DNA from: an uncultured Porphyromonadaceae bacterium | Lineage (GTDB): Bacteria; Bacteroidota; Bacteroidia; Bacteroidales; Muribaculaceae | Assembly: GCA_947176615.1 (NCBI GenBank) | Contig: CAMWRO010000055.1 | Span: forward strand, 1 to 12,658 | Length of the DNA: 12,658 nt | Direction of reading: 5' to 3' | Shown here: one piece after another, positions 7,006 through 12,658 of the stretch | Layout of the letters: the number at the start of each line of letters is the position of its first letter | How positions within the stretch are numbered: position 1 is the first letter of the stretch | The notes under the pieces: generated by a model | Seen by the model: the letters and a program-made list of their open reading frames with translations, nothing else | Told to the model about the DNA's origin: nothing | The model's database searches: none | Made by a program: the position numbers and the translations under genes

Positions 7006-7070
7006 TGAAATACTCGCTAAGATTTTGTATTTGTAAATGCTGGTGCCATACGATATTGCCGCCTTTTTAT

Positions 7071-7078
7071 TAATTTTG
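7071..7078 (+). promoter_or_regulatory. Probable -7 box of the DUF3800 gene
   Basis: TAATTTTG matches TAnnTTTG, but no TTTG or TTG stands 19-21 bases upstream, so the promoter is weak or activator-dependent. The ATG at 7088 is only 9 bases after the box, implying an almost leaderless mRNA if this box is used. Confidence 0.5.
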
Positions 7079-7087
7079 TAAATTATT

Positions 7088-7846
7088 ATGGAGATTGAAC
7101 AAAGAAGGCAACACTATACGCTGTTCATCGACGAGTGCGGCGACCCGAATCTGGAAAAGTACGACAGGACATTTCCGATGTTTACCTTGTGTGGCATACT
7201 GGTGTCTTCGGATAAACTGAAATGGCTGGAGAATGAAATCAATGGCCTTAAAAGAGAACTTTGGCAGGACGAGAGCATTATTTTCCATTCCAGAGAAATC
7301 AGGAATCACAGCAGGGCTTTCGTCAACCTGCTTGACCCGGCAGTCAAAGCGCGGTTTTATGAACGCATAAATGAGATACTCGGTACCGAGGGGGTTTATG
7401 TGATAGTGTGCTGCTGTATAATGAAGGAGCCATTTGTCGAAAGATTCAATACCGGGGAAGATGTATATGGTCTATCTCTCAAATATCTGATAGAACGTGC
7501 CATTTTTCACATGGACGACTGCGAGAACGGTAATTGCAAGATGTCGATAGTGGTTGAGCGCAGAAATCCAAATCAGAATCAGATGCTATTAAGGTATTAC
7601 AATGGCCTTCGTGTAGCAGGCACAAAATGGATAACACCTGAACGACTGACCGACAGGATTAAGAATTTCAAGTTCAAGTATAAGGCTGATAACATCATCG
7701 GATTACAGGTTGCAGACCTCATAGCGTATCCCATAAGCCGGTATGTGCTTAATCCTGAAAGACCGAATCCGGCATTTCAGGTAATAGCCAAGCACATTTA
7801 CACTTACAAAGGGGTGAGACTGGGATTTAAGATAATACCGCATTAA
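7088..7846 (+). CDS. DUF3800 family protein
   Basis: A 252-residue cytoplasmic protein. Recognisable DUF3800 landmarks are an N-terminal strand with acidic residues FIDECGD (13-19, D15/E16), GILVSSDKL (36-44), FHSREIRN (66-73), the strand SIVVERRN (153-160, E157), and the C-terminal GLQVADLIAYPISRYV (205-220, D210). The spacing of acidic residues on strands and the final QxAD motif fit the RNase H-like fold proposed for this family, with D15, E157 and D210 as candidate metal ligands. The family is widespread on mobile and defence islands, but its biochemical activity is not established to my knowledge. The chosen ATG is the only one before the FIDECGD strand. The gene is AT-richer than its neighbours. 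No terminator lies directly after the stop, so its transcript may run into the structured RNA region ending at 8018. It is preceded by the 33-bp repeats. Confidence 0.85.
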   Translation: MEIEQRRQHYTLFIDECGDPNLEKYDRTFPMFTLCGILVSSDKLKWLENEINGLKRELWQDESIIFHSREIRNHSRAFVNLLDPAVKARFYERINEILGTEGVYVIVCCCIMKEPFVERFNTGEDVYGLSLKYLIERAIFHMDDCENGNCKMSIVVERRNPNQNQMLLRYYNGLRVAGTKWITPERLTDRIKNFKFKYKADNIIGLQVADLIAYPISRYVLNPERPNPAFQVIAKHIYTYKGVRLGFKIIPH

Positions 7847-7875
7847 AACTTTTTCTTCGAAAAATACGTTAGTTA

Positions 7876-7907
7876 TTTGTGGGATAAAGATTTTATATTT
7901 AACTTTG
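7876..7907 (+). promoter_or_regulatory. Consensus promoter of the candidate small RNA
   Basis: TTTG at 7876-7879, exactly 20 bases, then TAACTTTG at 7900-7907: a full match to the Bacteroidetes -33/-7 consensus. No plus-strand protein gene follows, and a clean terminator lies about 110 bases downstream, so it most simply drives a non-coding RNA. Confidence 0.8.
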
Positions 7908-7911
7908 TATC

Positions 7912-8018
7912 CACAAAGGGTAGTTTCCTCTTTAACGAAATACTTCGAGTGCGAAAGCAACGATTTTAGAAACCGACAGTAGTCGATTGGAAAGAGCGGC
8001 GATTAGCCGCTCTTTTTT
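7912..8018 (+). ncRNA. Candidate small structured RNA downstream of DUF3800
   Basis: A stand-alone transcription unit of about 105 bases: a consensus promoter, no coding potential, and an intrinsic terminator. By-eye folding gives an interrupted long hairpin. GTTTC 7923-7927 pairs with GAAAC 7969-7973, AAAT 7938-7941 with ATTT 7963-7966, and a tip stem CTTCG 7943-7947 with CGAAAG 7952-7957 (one bulged A) has an AGTG loop. A small hairpin CGAC/GTCG (7974-7985) and the terminator follow. CTCTTT (7928-7933) could instead pair with AAAGAG (7991-7996), opening the terminator stem. Comparative genomics has reported several structured RNA classes beside DUF3800 genes; this may be one of them or a new one. 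The 5' end is predicted, not measured. A 6S or other known RNA cannot be excluded. Confidence 0.65.
7991..8018 (+). terminator. Intrinsic terminator of the small RNA
   Basis: Stem GAGCGGC (7994-8000) with GCCGCTC (8006-8012), loop GATTA, followed by T6 (8013-8018). The flanking AAA (7991-7993) extends the pairing into the T-run. The T-run after the stem is on the plus strand, giving its direction. Confidence 0.9.
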
Positions 8019-8037
8019 CATCTCATAAAGATAACAA

Positions 8038-8082
8038 GCTCCTCAAGTGAGTCGCAAGACTGCATACTTGAGGAGCGTTTTT
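8038..8082 (+). terminator. Two-tier hairpin with GCAA tetraloop, followed by T5
   Basis: A perfect 11-bp lower stem (8038-8048 with 8066-8076), an asymmetric internal loop (G8049 against GCAT 8062-8065), a 4-bp upper stem AGTC/GACT (8050-8053 with 8058-8061), and a GCAA loop of the GNRA class (8054-8057). GTTTTT follows. It can serve as a second, backup terminator for plus-strand transcription. The upper stem with a GNRA loop is more elaborate than termination needs, so it may be a functional RNA domain. No separate promoter is seen for it. Confidence 0.7.
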
Positions 8083-8127
8083 CATTTTGCGGGTTTGTCT
8101 CAGTACCCCGCATGGAGGGTGTATAAC

Positions 8128-8178
8128 GTGAAAAGTGAAGGGTCTGAAGAACTATTATCTTCACCCTTCACTTTTTAC
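8128..8178 (-). terminator. Large hairpin terminator of the T9SS protein gene
   Basis: A perfect 13-bp stem (8131-8143 with 8163-8175) extended by three more pairs (one G-U), with an inner GAAGA/TCTTC stem (8146-8150 with 8158-8162). On the minus strand it follows the TAG stop (8187-8189) by about 9 bases, and the A-run before and T-run after the stem are in place for termination. It is close to symmetric and may also stop plus-strand readthrough. Confidence 0.8.
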
Positions 8179-8186
8179 TATTCACT

Positions 8187-11100
8187 CTATTTTACAATCA
8201 CTTTCCTGACTGTCGTTCCGGCTTGGACGATGTAGAGGCCGGGGGCGGCGGCTATGGTAGCGCGGTCGCTGTCGGGGGTGAGGGTTGCGACAGTCTGTCC
8301 CGCGGGAGTGAAGACGCTGACGGCGAGACCCGTGGCATTTTCAACCGTGATGTGGCCGTTGCCGCCGTGGATGCCGACTGCTGTCGCCGAGATATTGCCG
8401 ATTCCCGACATGCTTGCGGTCACAGCGTCGCTCGGGCGCGATTCACCCTTGTCATAGAGCGCGGTAATCATGTAGCTGTGCTCGGCCGACGGGTCGGTCT
8501 CGCTGTCGGCAAAGGTCGTGACACCGGCTTCGACTGTCGCGGCAAGCTCGCCGTCGCGGTAGATGTTGTAACCGGTCAGTGTCAGGGAGTTATCCTCGGG
8601 ACGCGGAATGAATGTCACGTCATCGACAAAGAGGAGGAAACGGAAGTCAGAGGTGCAGCGGATAGCCATGCGCTTTGCCCCGTCGGGGAGTTTCGCGCTG
8701 AATGCTGTCCAGTCAGTCGACGCGGCGGTGTAGTTCCCTGCCAAGATGAAATCGTCGGGGTCCATGCTGCCTGTCGAGTAGAGAATCTCGAATGTCTCGG
8801 GATAGGTCGGGTCATAGCAGCGGGCATAGAGCGAAACGGTCTGCGCAAATCCGCAAAGTTCGGGCGAGATGGCCCAGTCGTCGTTCTTGATTCCGTTGCC
8901 GCTGGCATAGTCGTAGGTAAACATCGAGGCGAGGAACTTGGAGCCTGACCACGCGTTATTGTAGTAATCGTTGAAACCTTCGGTCATGTTGTCGAAGATG
9001 AAGAATGACTGTACCGAGCCTTGGGCGATGCCGGGGAACTCGGTTCCGTCGGCAAATCCTCCGATGCCTCCGCCGTCGCGGTCAACGAATGTCCATCCGG
9101 CCGCGCCGTCGGTTGCCCACGAGGTCGCGCTCTCAAATGTCTCGGTGACAGGGTCGGGGATATAGTCGGCCGGATTGGGTTCGGCCCAAGTGAGGGTGAT
9201 GCCGTCGTCGGTAGCCTCGGCCTCTACCGAGTCAACAGCGGGGAGTGTCGGGGCGACGGGGGTGACGGTGATTTCCTCCGATTCGTTGTCGGCAAGATAC
9301 TCGTCGGCTGCGTAGGCGATTACGACCTTGACAGTCTGAGGCTTGTCATTGATGACGGGGATGACGCGGGTGAAGGTGAAAGAAGCCTTGTCATAGGATG
9401 CGATTGTGACTCCCGGTTGCGAGTCGGCTTTTTCGCCGTCGATGTAAAGGTCAACGGTATAGTCGCGGGCGTCGGTCAGACCGTTGTTCTCGATTTCGGC
9501 GGTGATTTTGAACTCCGAGCCGCCCTTGACGCTCTCGGGAACCGAAATAGCGGTGACACTCAGGTTGTTGTCATACATGTTGTCGACCCTTATCGCGTCG
9601 ATGAGCGTGTAGGTCCAGACATTGCCGTAGGATACGAAGTGGAGCTGCACGGTCTTTCCGGCATATTCGGTCAGCGGGACGAGTATCTTGACCCATCCGT
9701 CGGTCGACGAGTAGTCGGAAATCTTGATGGTGCGCACACTGTTAACCTCACCGTTGACAACGGCCAGTATCTCGATTTCGTTTTCATCGAGCTGGTCCCC
9801 GTCGGTGATGCTGTAGGTGTAGAATGTCAGGGCGGGGGTTTCGAGAGTCGACAGGTCGATTTTGCCGAGAATCAGCGAGCCGTAGTCGCCGACATATTTT
9901 CCTTCGGATCCGATGAACCCGTTGTCGCCGTCGGCCGACGGGATGCCCGAAGCATCGTTAAAGAGATGCCAAGCCGCACCGCCGTTTGCGTTGGAGCCAA
10001 GAATTGACCACGGAGCACCATAGGAGAACGATTCGCGATAGGGGGCGGCGTAAGGTTTGCCGACAGGCATCATGGAGGTGGGTATGCCGTTGGATAGGCC
10101 ACCGAGGGTTTCGGCTACTACGATATATTGCACAAATTCCTGTGTATCAGCATTGTCAATGGCCTTGAAAGTAAAGGATGTTCCCGTTATGTTGCCGTAT
10201 ATGGCATCCATTTCAGTCTGACTGACCTGAATGTATATGCGGTAGGTGATATACTGCGGGTCGAGTGCGTTGCCCTTCTCGTCGGTGGCGGGAGCGTCCC
10301 ACGATATGGTCACTTCGCCCGGATTCTCGGTCTCGACCATCTTGACGTTTGACGGGTCGGAGGGAGCGAGGACACCCACATAGACATCGGTGTCCACCTC
10401 CGGCCCTTCGCCCGAGGCATTGACGGCCACTGCACTGTAACGGTAGGTGTCACACAGGGGCACATCGTCGACAAATGTCAGCACCTCGCCCGGGGCGGGT
10501 GACTCGAATGTCTTGACCGGACTGCCGTCGCGCTTGATGATGAGGCGGTCGAGCGATGCGAGGGGTTGGCCGCCGATGTCGGTCGACGGTGCTTTTACCG
10601 ACACGTCGGCCCGCAGTTCGCCGTTGGTGCGCGAAATCGGGTTGAGGTCTGTGGCCTCGGCGGGAACACCGGCGTTAAGCGCGGAGCCGAAGGCGAGGTT
10701 GTCGATGGTCAGCGTGTACATGTCGGCATCGCTGCAGCCGTGGATTCCGACATAGTGCAGTCCCGATTCCTCGGGCACGATATAGCCTCGGTAGTTGACA
10801 TAGACTGTATGGGCCACCGACTGTTTTTCAATCACGGTATGGGTCATGTCGTCAACGGTGTTGCCGCGGCCCCATTTCACCTCGAATTTTTCGGGGAAAG
10901 AGGCGCTGCCGGTCAGCACGTCGATGGAGAAACAGTAGGCTTTTCCGGCTTCGAGCATCACAGGCGGGGTGATGAGCCAGTCGTCCATCGCGAGGCTGGA
11001 GTTATAGGATACTTGGAGGTTGCCGATATAGGGGCCCCACTTGTTTTCGTCGCCGTTGGCGTTGATGACGGTATAGAAGTCAAAGCTCTTGATGTCGTTG

Positions 11101-12658
11101 AAGTCGTCGGTATAGGGCGGAACGATGTGTCCGGCGATTATCTTGGCCGACTCTCCCGGCTGCGACATGATGCCTGAACACTGGGCCTCGACGGTGTAAT
11201 GATAGGCCGACAGCAGCTCGGGCAGCTCGATGGTATCAGTGATTGATGTCTCGGTGGTGGCTTCGGCAATCACTGTGGCGCCGGGATAGCGGGTCACGCG
11301 GTAGGTGACTTTCTCGGGGTTGATATAACCGCCGTTGACTGCGGCGGTGACAGGTTCCCATGCCACGGTGACGACGTTGCCGTCAAGCGACGCGGTGACT
11401 TGGGGCGCGACAGGGGTGTCGTGGCCCACGAATACTGTCAGCAGTGTCTCGGGCGACGGGCCGTTGTCGTTGGAAGCCGTTACCGAGAAACGGTACATAC
11501 CCTCCTCGCGCAGCGACACGGGGACGCTGACGGTAGTCCCGGCGGCATCCGAGCCGGTTTTGACAGCCTCGTCGTTGGCCTTCAGTTCCCAGTCGAGGTT
11601 GCCCGAAATCGGCGAGCCGTTCATGTCGGTGGCCGGGAGTGTGAACGAAACCGTTCCCTCCACGCCCCCGCCGGGGAAATCGGCGGCGAGTCCTGTGACG
11701 GCTGCGGGCGAGTCGGCAGTCGTGGCGCCTGCCGGGATGTAGAGCCCGACGATTTCCTCGTCGTCGGGGAAAGTGTAGACGAGCTGAACCTGCCCGGTCT
11801 TTGTGTCGACCTCATAGAGGTAGCCGCACTCGTCGGCCGGACTCACTGTCCAGAACATGCGTCCCGACACCGGGTCGATACAGGCCGACGAGCGGTATTC
11901 GGGGGCAAGTCCTGTCTTGCCGATAAGTGTCATCTCCCCTGTCGCGCAGTCAATCTCATAGAGGTCGGCGGCAACTGTGGTCAGGGTGTAACCCACCTTT
12001 TCCTGCTGCTTGTCGATTACATATATCTTGCCCGAGGCGTCGATGGCGATGGCCGCCATCTGTCGCGGCAGGGCCGAGATGCGTGTCGTCAGGCCGGTGT
12101 TATAGTCGATTGTGCCGAAATAGTAGTCGGAATATTCGGGCGAATCGGGATCGCAGAAACATCCGTAGACCTTCCCGTCGACGGGATTGTAGGCCACGTC
12201 GGTAGCCTCGCCGCTGGCGTCGCCGTAGCGTTGCATGACGCGCTCACCTGTCTTAGTGTCATATCCGTTGATATAAAGCTGGTATTCGCCGTAATATTCG
12301 GTGTGGTAGGCGGCATAATAGATGTCGTCGACAGCCGTGCCGCCGTCAATGGCATTCACCTCCTCGACGATTACCTCAAATTTCTGTCCGTCGGATGTCG
12401 GGATGCGGCACAGCGTGTGGTCGATTCTGTCGCGTGATCCTGAGTATTCGATGCAGCCGTAGATGGCGGGTATTTCCGCCGCCGCCGACATTGTGCGCGC
12501 TTTGGTGAACGCGGGCCGCGACATCGACACCGGGCCCTCGATGGCCGCATTGAGGCCCACCCTGTCGGCACCGAGTCTCCGTTTGTGGTTTTTCTTCACT
12601 TTCCCACGTTGCAGGTTGATGTTTGCGCGGGGTGTCAGAGGCTTGGTAAACTGTGTGT
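8187..12658 (-). CDS. Large multidomain extracellular protein with T9SS sorting domain (N-terminus outside window)
   Basis: The frame stays open to the right edge of the window, so the signal peptide and true start are not seen. The GTG at 12597-12599 is an internal valine codon. About 1,490 residues are visible. Counting from that valine as 1: beta-propeller-like repeats at ~45-295 (AYNPVDGKVYGCF, AIAIDASGKIYVID, ACIDPVSGRMFW); Fn3-like domains ~300-490; a cleaved-adhesin/choice-of-anchor-J jelly roll ~495-636 (DDWLITPPV); Fn3-like ~640-850; a second jelly roll ~851-1005; a CARDB-like domain ~1008-1113; a third jelly roll ~1148-1332 (NDDWAISPEL) inserted in an Fn3-like domain; and a C-terminal Por/T9SS sorting domain ~1400-1470 (VFTPAGQTVATL, APGLYIVQAG, KVIVK). 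T9SS would export it to the cell surface or medium. The ligand or enzyme activity is unknown; binding or adhesion is inferred from the domains. It ends at a TAG followed by a terminator. Confidence 0.88.
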   Translation of the reverse strand, partial: TQFTKPLTPRANINLQRGKVKKNHKRRLGADRVGLNAAIEGPVSMSRPAFTKARTMSAAAEIPAIYGCIEYSGSRDRIDHTLCRIPTSDGQKFEVIVEEVNAIDGGTAVDDIYYAAYHTEYYGEYQLYINGYDTKTGERVMQRYGDASGEATDVAYNPVDGKVYGCFCDPDSPEYSDYYFGTIDYNTGLTTRISALPRQMAAIAIDASGKIYVIDKQQEKVGYTLTTVAADLYEIDCATGEMTLIGKTGLAPEYRSSACIDPVSGRMFWTVSPADECGYLYEVDTKTGQVQLVYTFPDDEEIVGLYIPAGATTADSPAAVTGLAADFPGGGVEGTVSFTLPATDMNGSPISGNLDWELKANDEAVKTGSDAAGTTVSVPVSLREEGMYRFSVTASNDNGPSPETLLTVFVGHDTPVAPQVTASLDGNVVTVAWEPVTAAVNGGYINPEKVTYRVTRYPGATVIAEATTETSITDTIELPELLSAYHYTVEAQCSGIMSQPGESAKIIAGHIVPPYTDDFNDIKSFDFYTVINANGDENKWGPYIGNLQVSYNSSLAMDDWLITPPVMLEAGKAYCFSIDVLTGSASFPEKFEVKWGRGNTVDDMTHTVIEKQSVAHTVYVNYRGYIVPEESGLHYVGIHGCSDADMYTLTIDNLAFGSALNAGVPAEATDLNPISRTNGELRADVSVKAPSTDIGGQPLASLDRLIIKRDGSPVKTFESPAPGEVLTFVDDVPLCDTYRYSAVAVNASGEGPEVDTDVYVGVLAPSDPSNVKMVETENPGEVTISWDAPATDEKGNALDPQYITYRIYIQVSQTEMDAIYGNITGTSFTFKAIDNADTQEFVQYIVVAETLGGLSNGIPTSMMPVGKPYAAPYRESFSYGAPWSILGSNANGGAAWHLFNDASGIPSADGDNGFIGSEGKYVGDYGSLILGKIDLSTLETPALTFYTYSITDGDQLDENEIEILAVVNGEVNSVRTIKISDYSSTDGWVKILVPLTEYAGKTVQLHFVSYGNVWTYTLIDAIRVDNMYDNNLSVTAISVPESVKGGSEFKITAEIENNGLTDARDYTVDLYIDGEKADSQPGVTIASYDKASFTFTRVIPVINDKPQTVKVVIAYAADEYLADNESEEITVTPVAPTLPAVDSVEAEATDDGITLTWAEPNPADYIPDPVTETFESATSWATDGAAGWTFVDRDGGGIGGFADGTEFPGIAQGSVQSFFIFDNMTEGFNDYYNNAWSGSKFLASMFTYDYASGNGIKNDDWAISPELCGFAQTVSLYARCYDPTYPETFEILYSTGSMDPDDFILAGNYTAASTDWTAFSAKLPDGAKRMAIRCTSDFRFLLFVDDVTFIPRPEDNSLTLTGYNIYRDGELAATVEAGVTTFADSETDPSAEHSYMITALYDKGESRPSDAVTASMSGIGNISATAVGIHGGNGHITVENATGLAVSVFTPAGQTVATLTPDSDRATIAAAPGLYIVQAGTTVRKVIVK

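Larger units (their letters stand above)
7847..8186. other. 340-base gene-free region rich in RNA structure
   Basis: I see no convincing protein here. From left to right it holds an AT-only small hairpin just after the DUF3800 stop (7850-7864, wrong polarity for a terminator), a consensus promoter (7876-7907), a candidate small RNA with terminator (to 8018), a two-tier hairpin followed by T5 (8038-8082), a small 6-bp hairpin TGCGGG/CCCGCA (8088-8093 with 8107-8112), and the large hairpin 8128-8178 that ends the convergent minus-strand gene. Confidence 0.8.

Noticed and set aside
7850..7864. Terminator of the DUF3800 gene
   Set aside because: The 6-bp stem is almost only T/A with a 3-base loop and has T on the 5' side, so it would not stop transcription.
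7912..8018. 6S RNA identity for the small RNA
   Set aside because: The length is short for 6S and I cannot see the typical large central bubble; not excluded, but not supported.
8047..8235. Plus-strand 62-residue protein in the structured intergenic region
   Set aside because: It runs through two hairpins into the convergent gene end, has no promoter or ribosome site, and resembles no known family.
12597..12599. GTG as the start of the large T9SS protein
   Set aside because: The frame remains open upstream to the window edge, no signal peptide follows the GTG, and an exported protein of this type needs one, so the true start lies outside the window.

Overview
The window looks like chromosomal DNA from a gut-type anaerobic Bacteroidales, and the Muribaculaceae are a reasonable guess. 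The reasons are promoters of the Bacteroidetes form (TTTG-N19-21-TAnnTTTG) ahead of several genes, weak or absent Shine-Dalgarno sequences, a secreted GH3 glucosidase, a secreted TlpA-like thioredoxin, and a very large extracellular protein ending in a type IX secretion sorting domain. The genus cannot be settled from this sequence alone.

Layout. (1) Positions 1-1379, plus strand: the C-terminal part of an SMC/OLD-like ATPase, overlapping by ATGA a small TOPRIM-like (DUF3226-type) protein. This is a two-gene arrangement typical of defence ATPase/nuclease pairs. (2) Positions 1476-3153, plus strand: bioB overlapping a ThiF/MoeB-like E1 adenylyltransferase, with a strong bidirectional terminator after it. 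(3) Positions 3213-5543 and 5661-6854, minus strand: a secreted GH3 beta-glucosidase (BglX-like) and a secreted thioredoxin-fold protein, each with its own good promoter. (4) Positions 6855-8180: an island of lower GC with a tandem 33-bp palindromic repeat, a DUF3800 gene, and a 340-base gene-free stretch packed with RNA structure. (5) Position 8187 to the right edge, minus strand: a multidomain T9SS cargo protein whose N-terminus lies outside the window.

The part most worth attention is 7088-8083. The DUF3800 gene (a probable RNase H-fold nuclease-like protein) is followed by a stand-alone candidate small RNA with a near-perfect promoter (7876-7907), predicted hairpins and a clean intrinsic terminator (7994-8018), then a second structured hairpin with a GCAA tetraloop (8038-8082). 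Structured RNAs next to DUF3800 genes have been found by comparative genomics (the DUF3800 RNA motifs), but to my knowledge their function is unknown. The second candidate is the ATPase/TOPRIM pair at the left edge, which resembles PARIS- and OLD-type defence modules in organisation.

The housekeeping genes (bioB, thiF-like, glucosidase, thioredoxin, T9SS protein) are GC-rich by eye, while the two accessory blocks are visibly AT-richer. This fits acquisition of the ATPase/TOPRIM pair and the DUF3800 locus by transfer into a conserved backbone.
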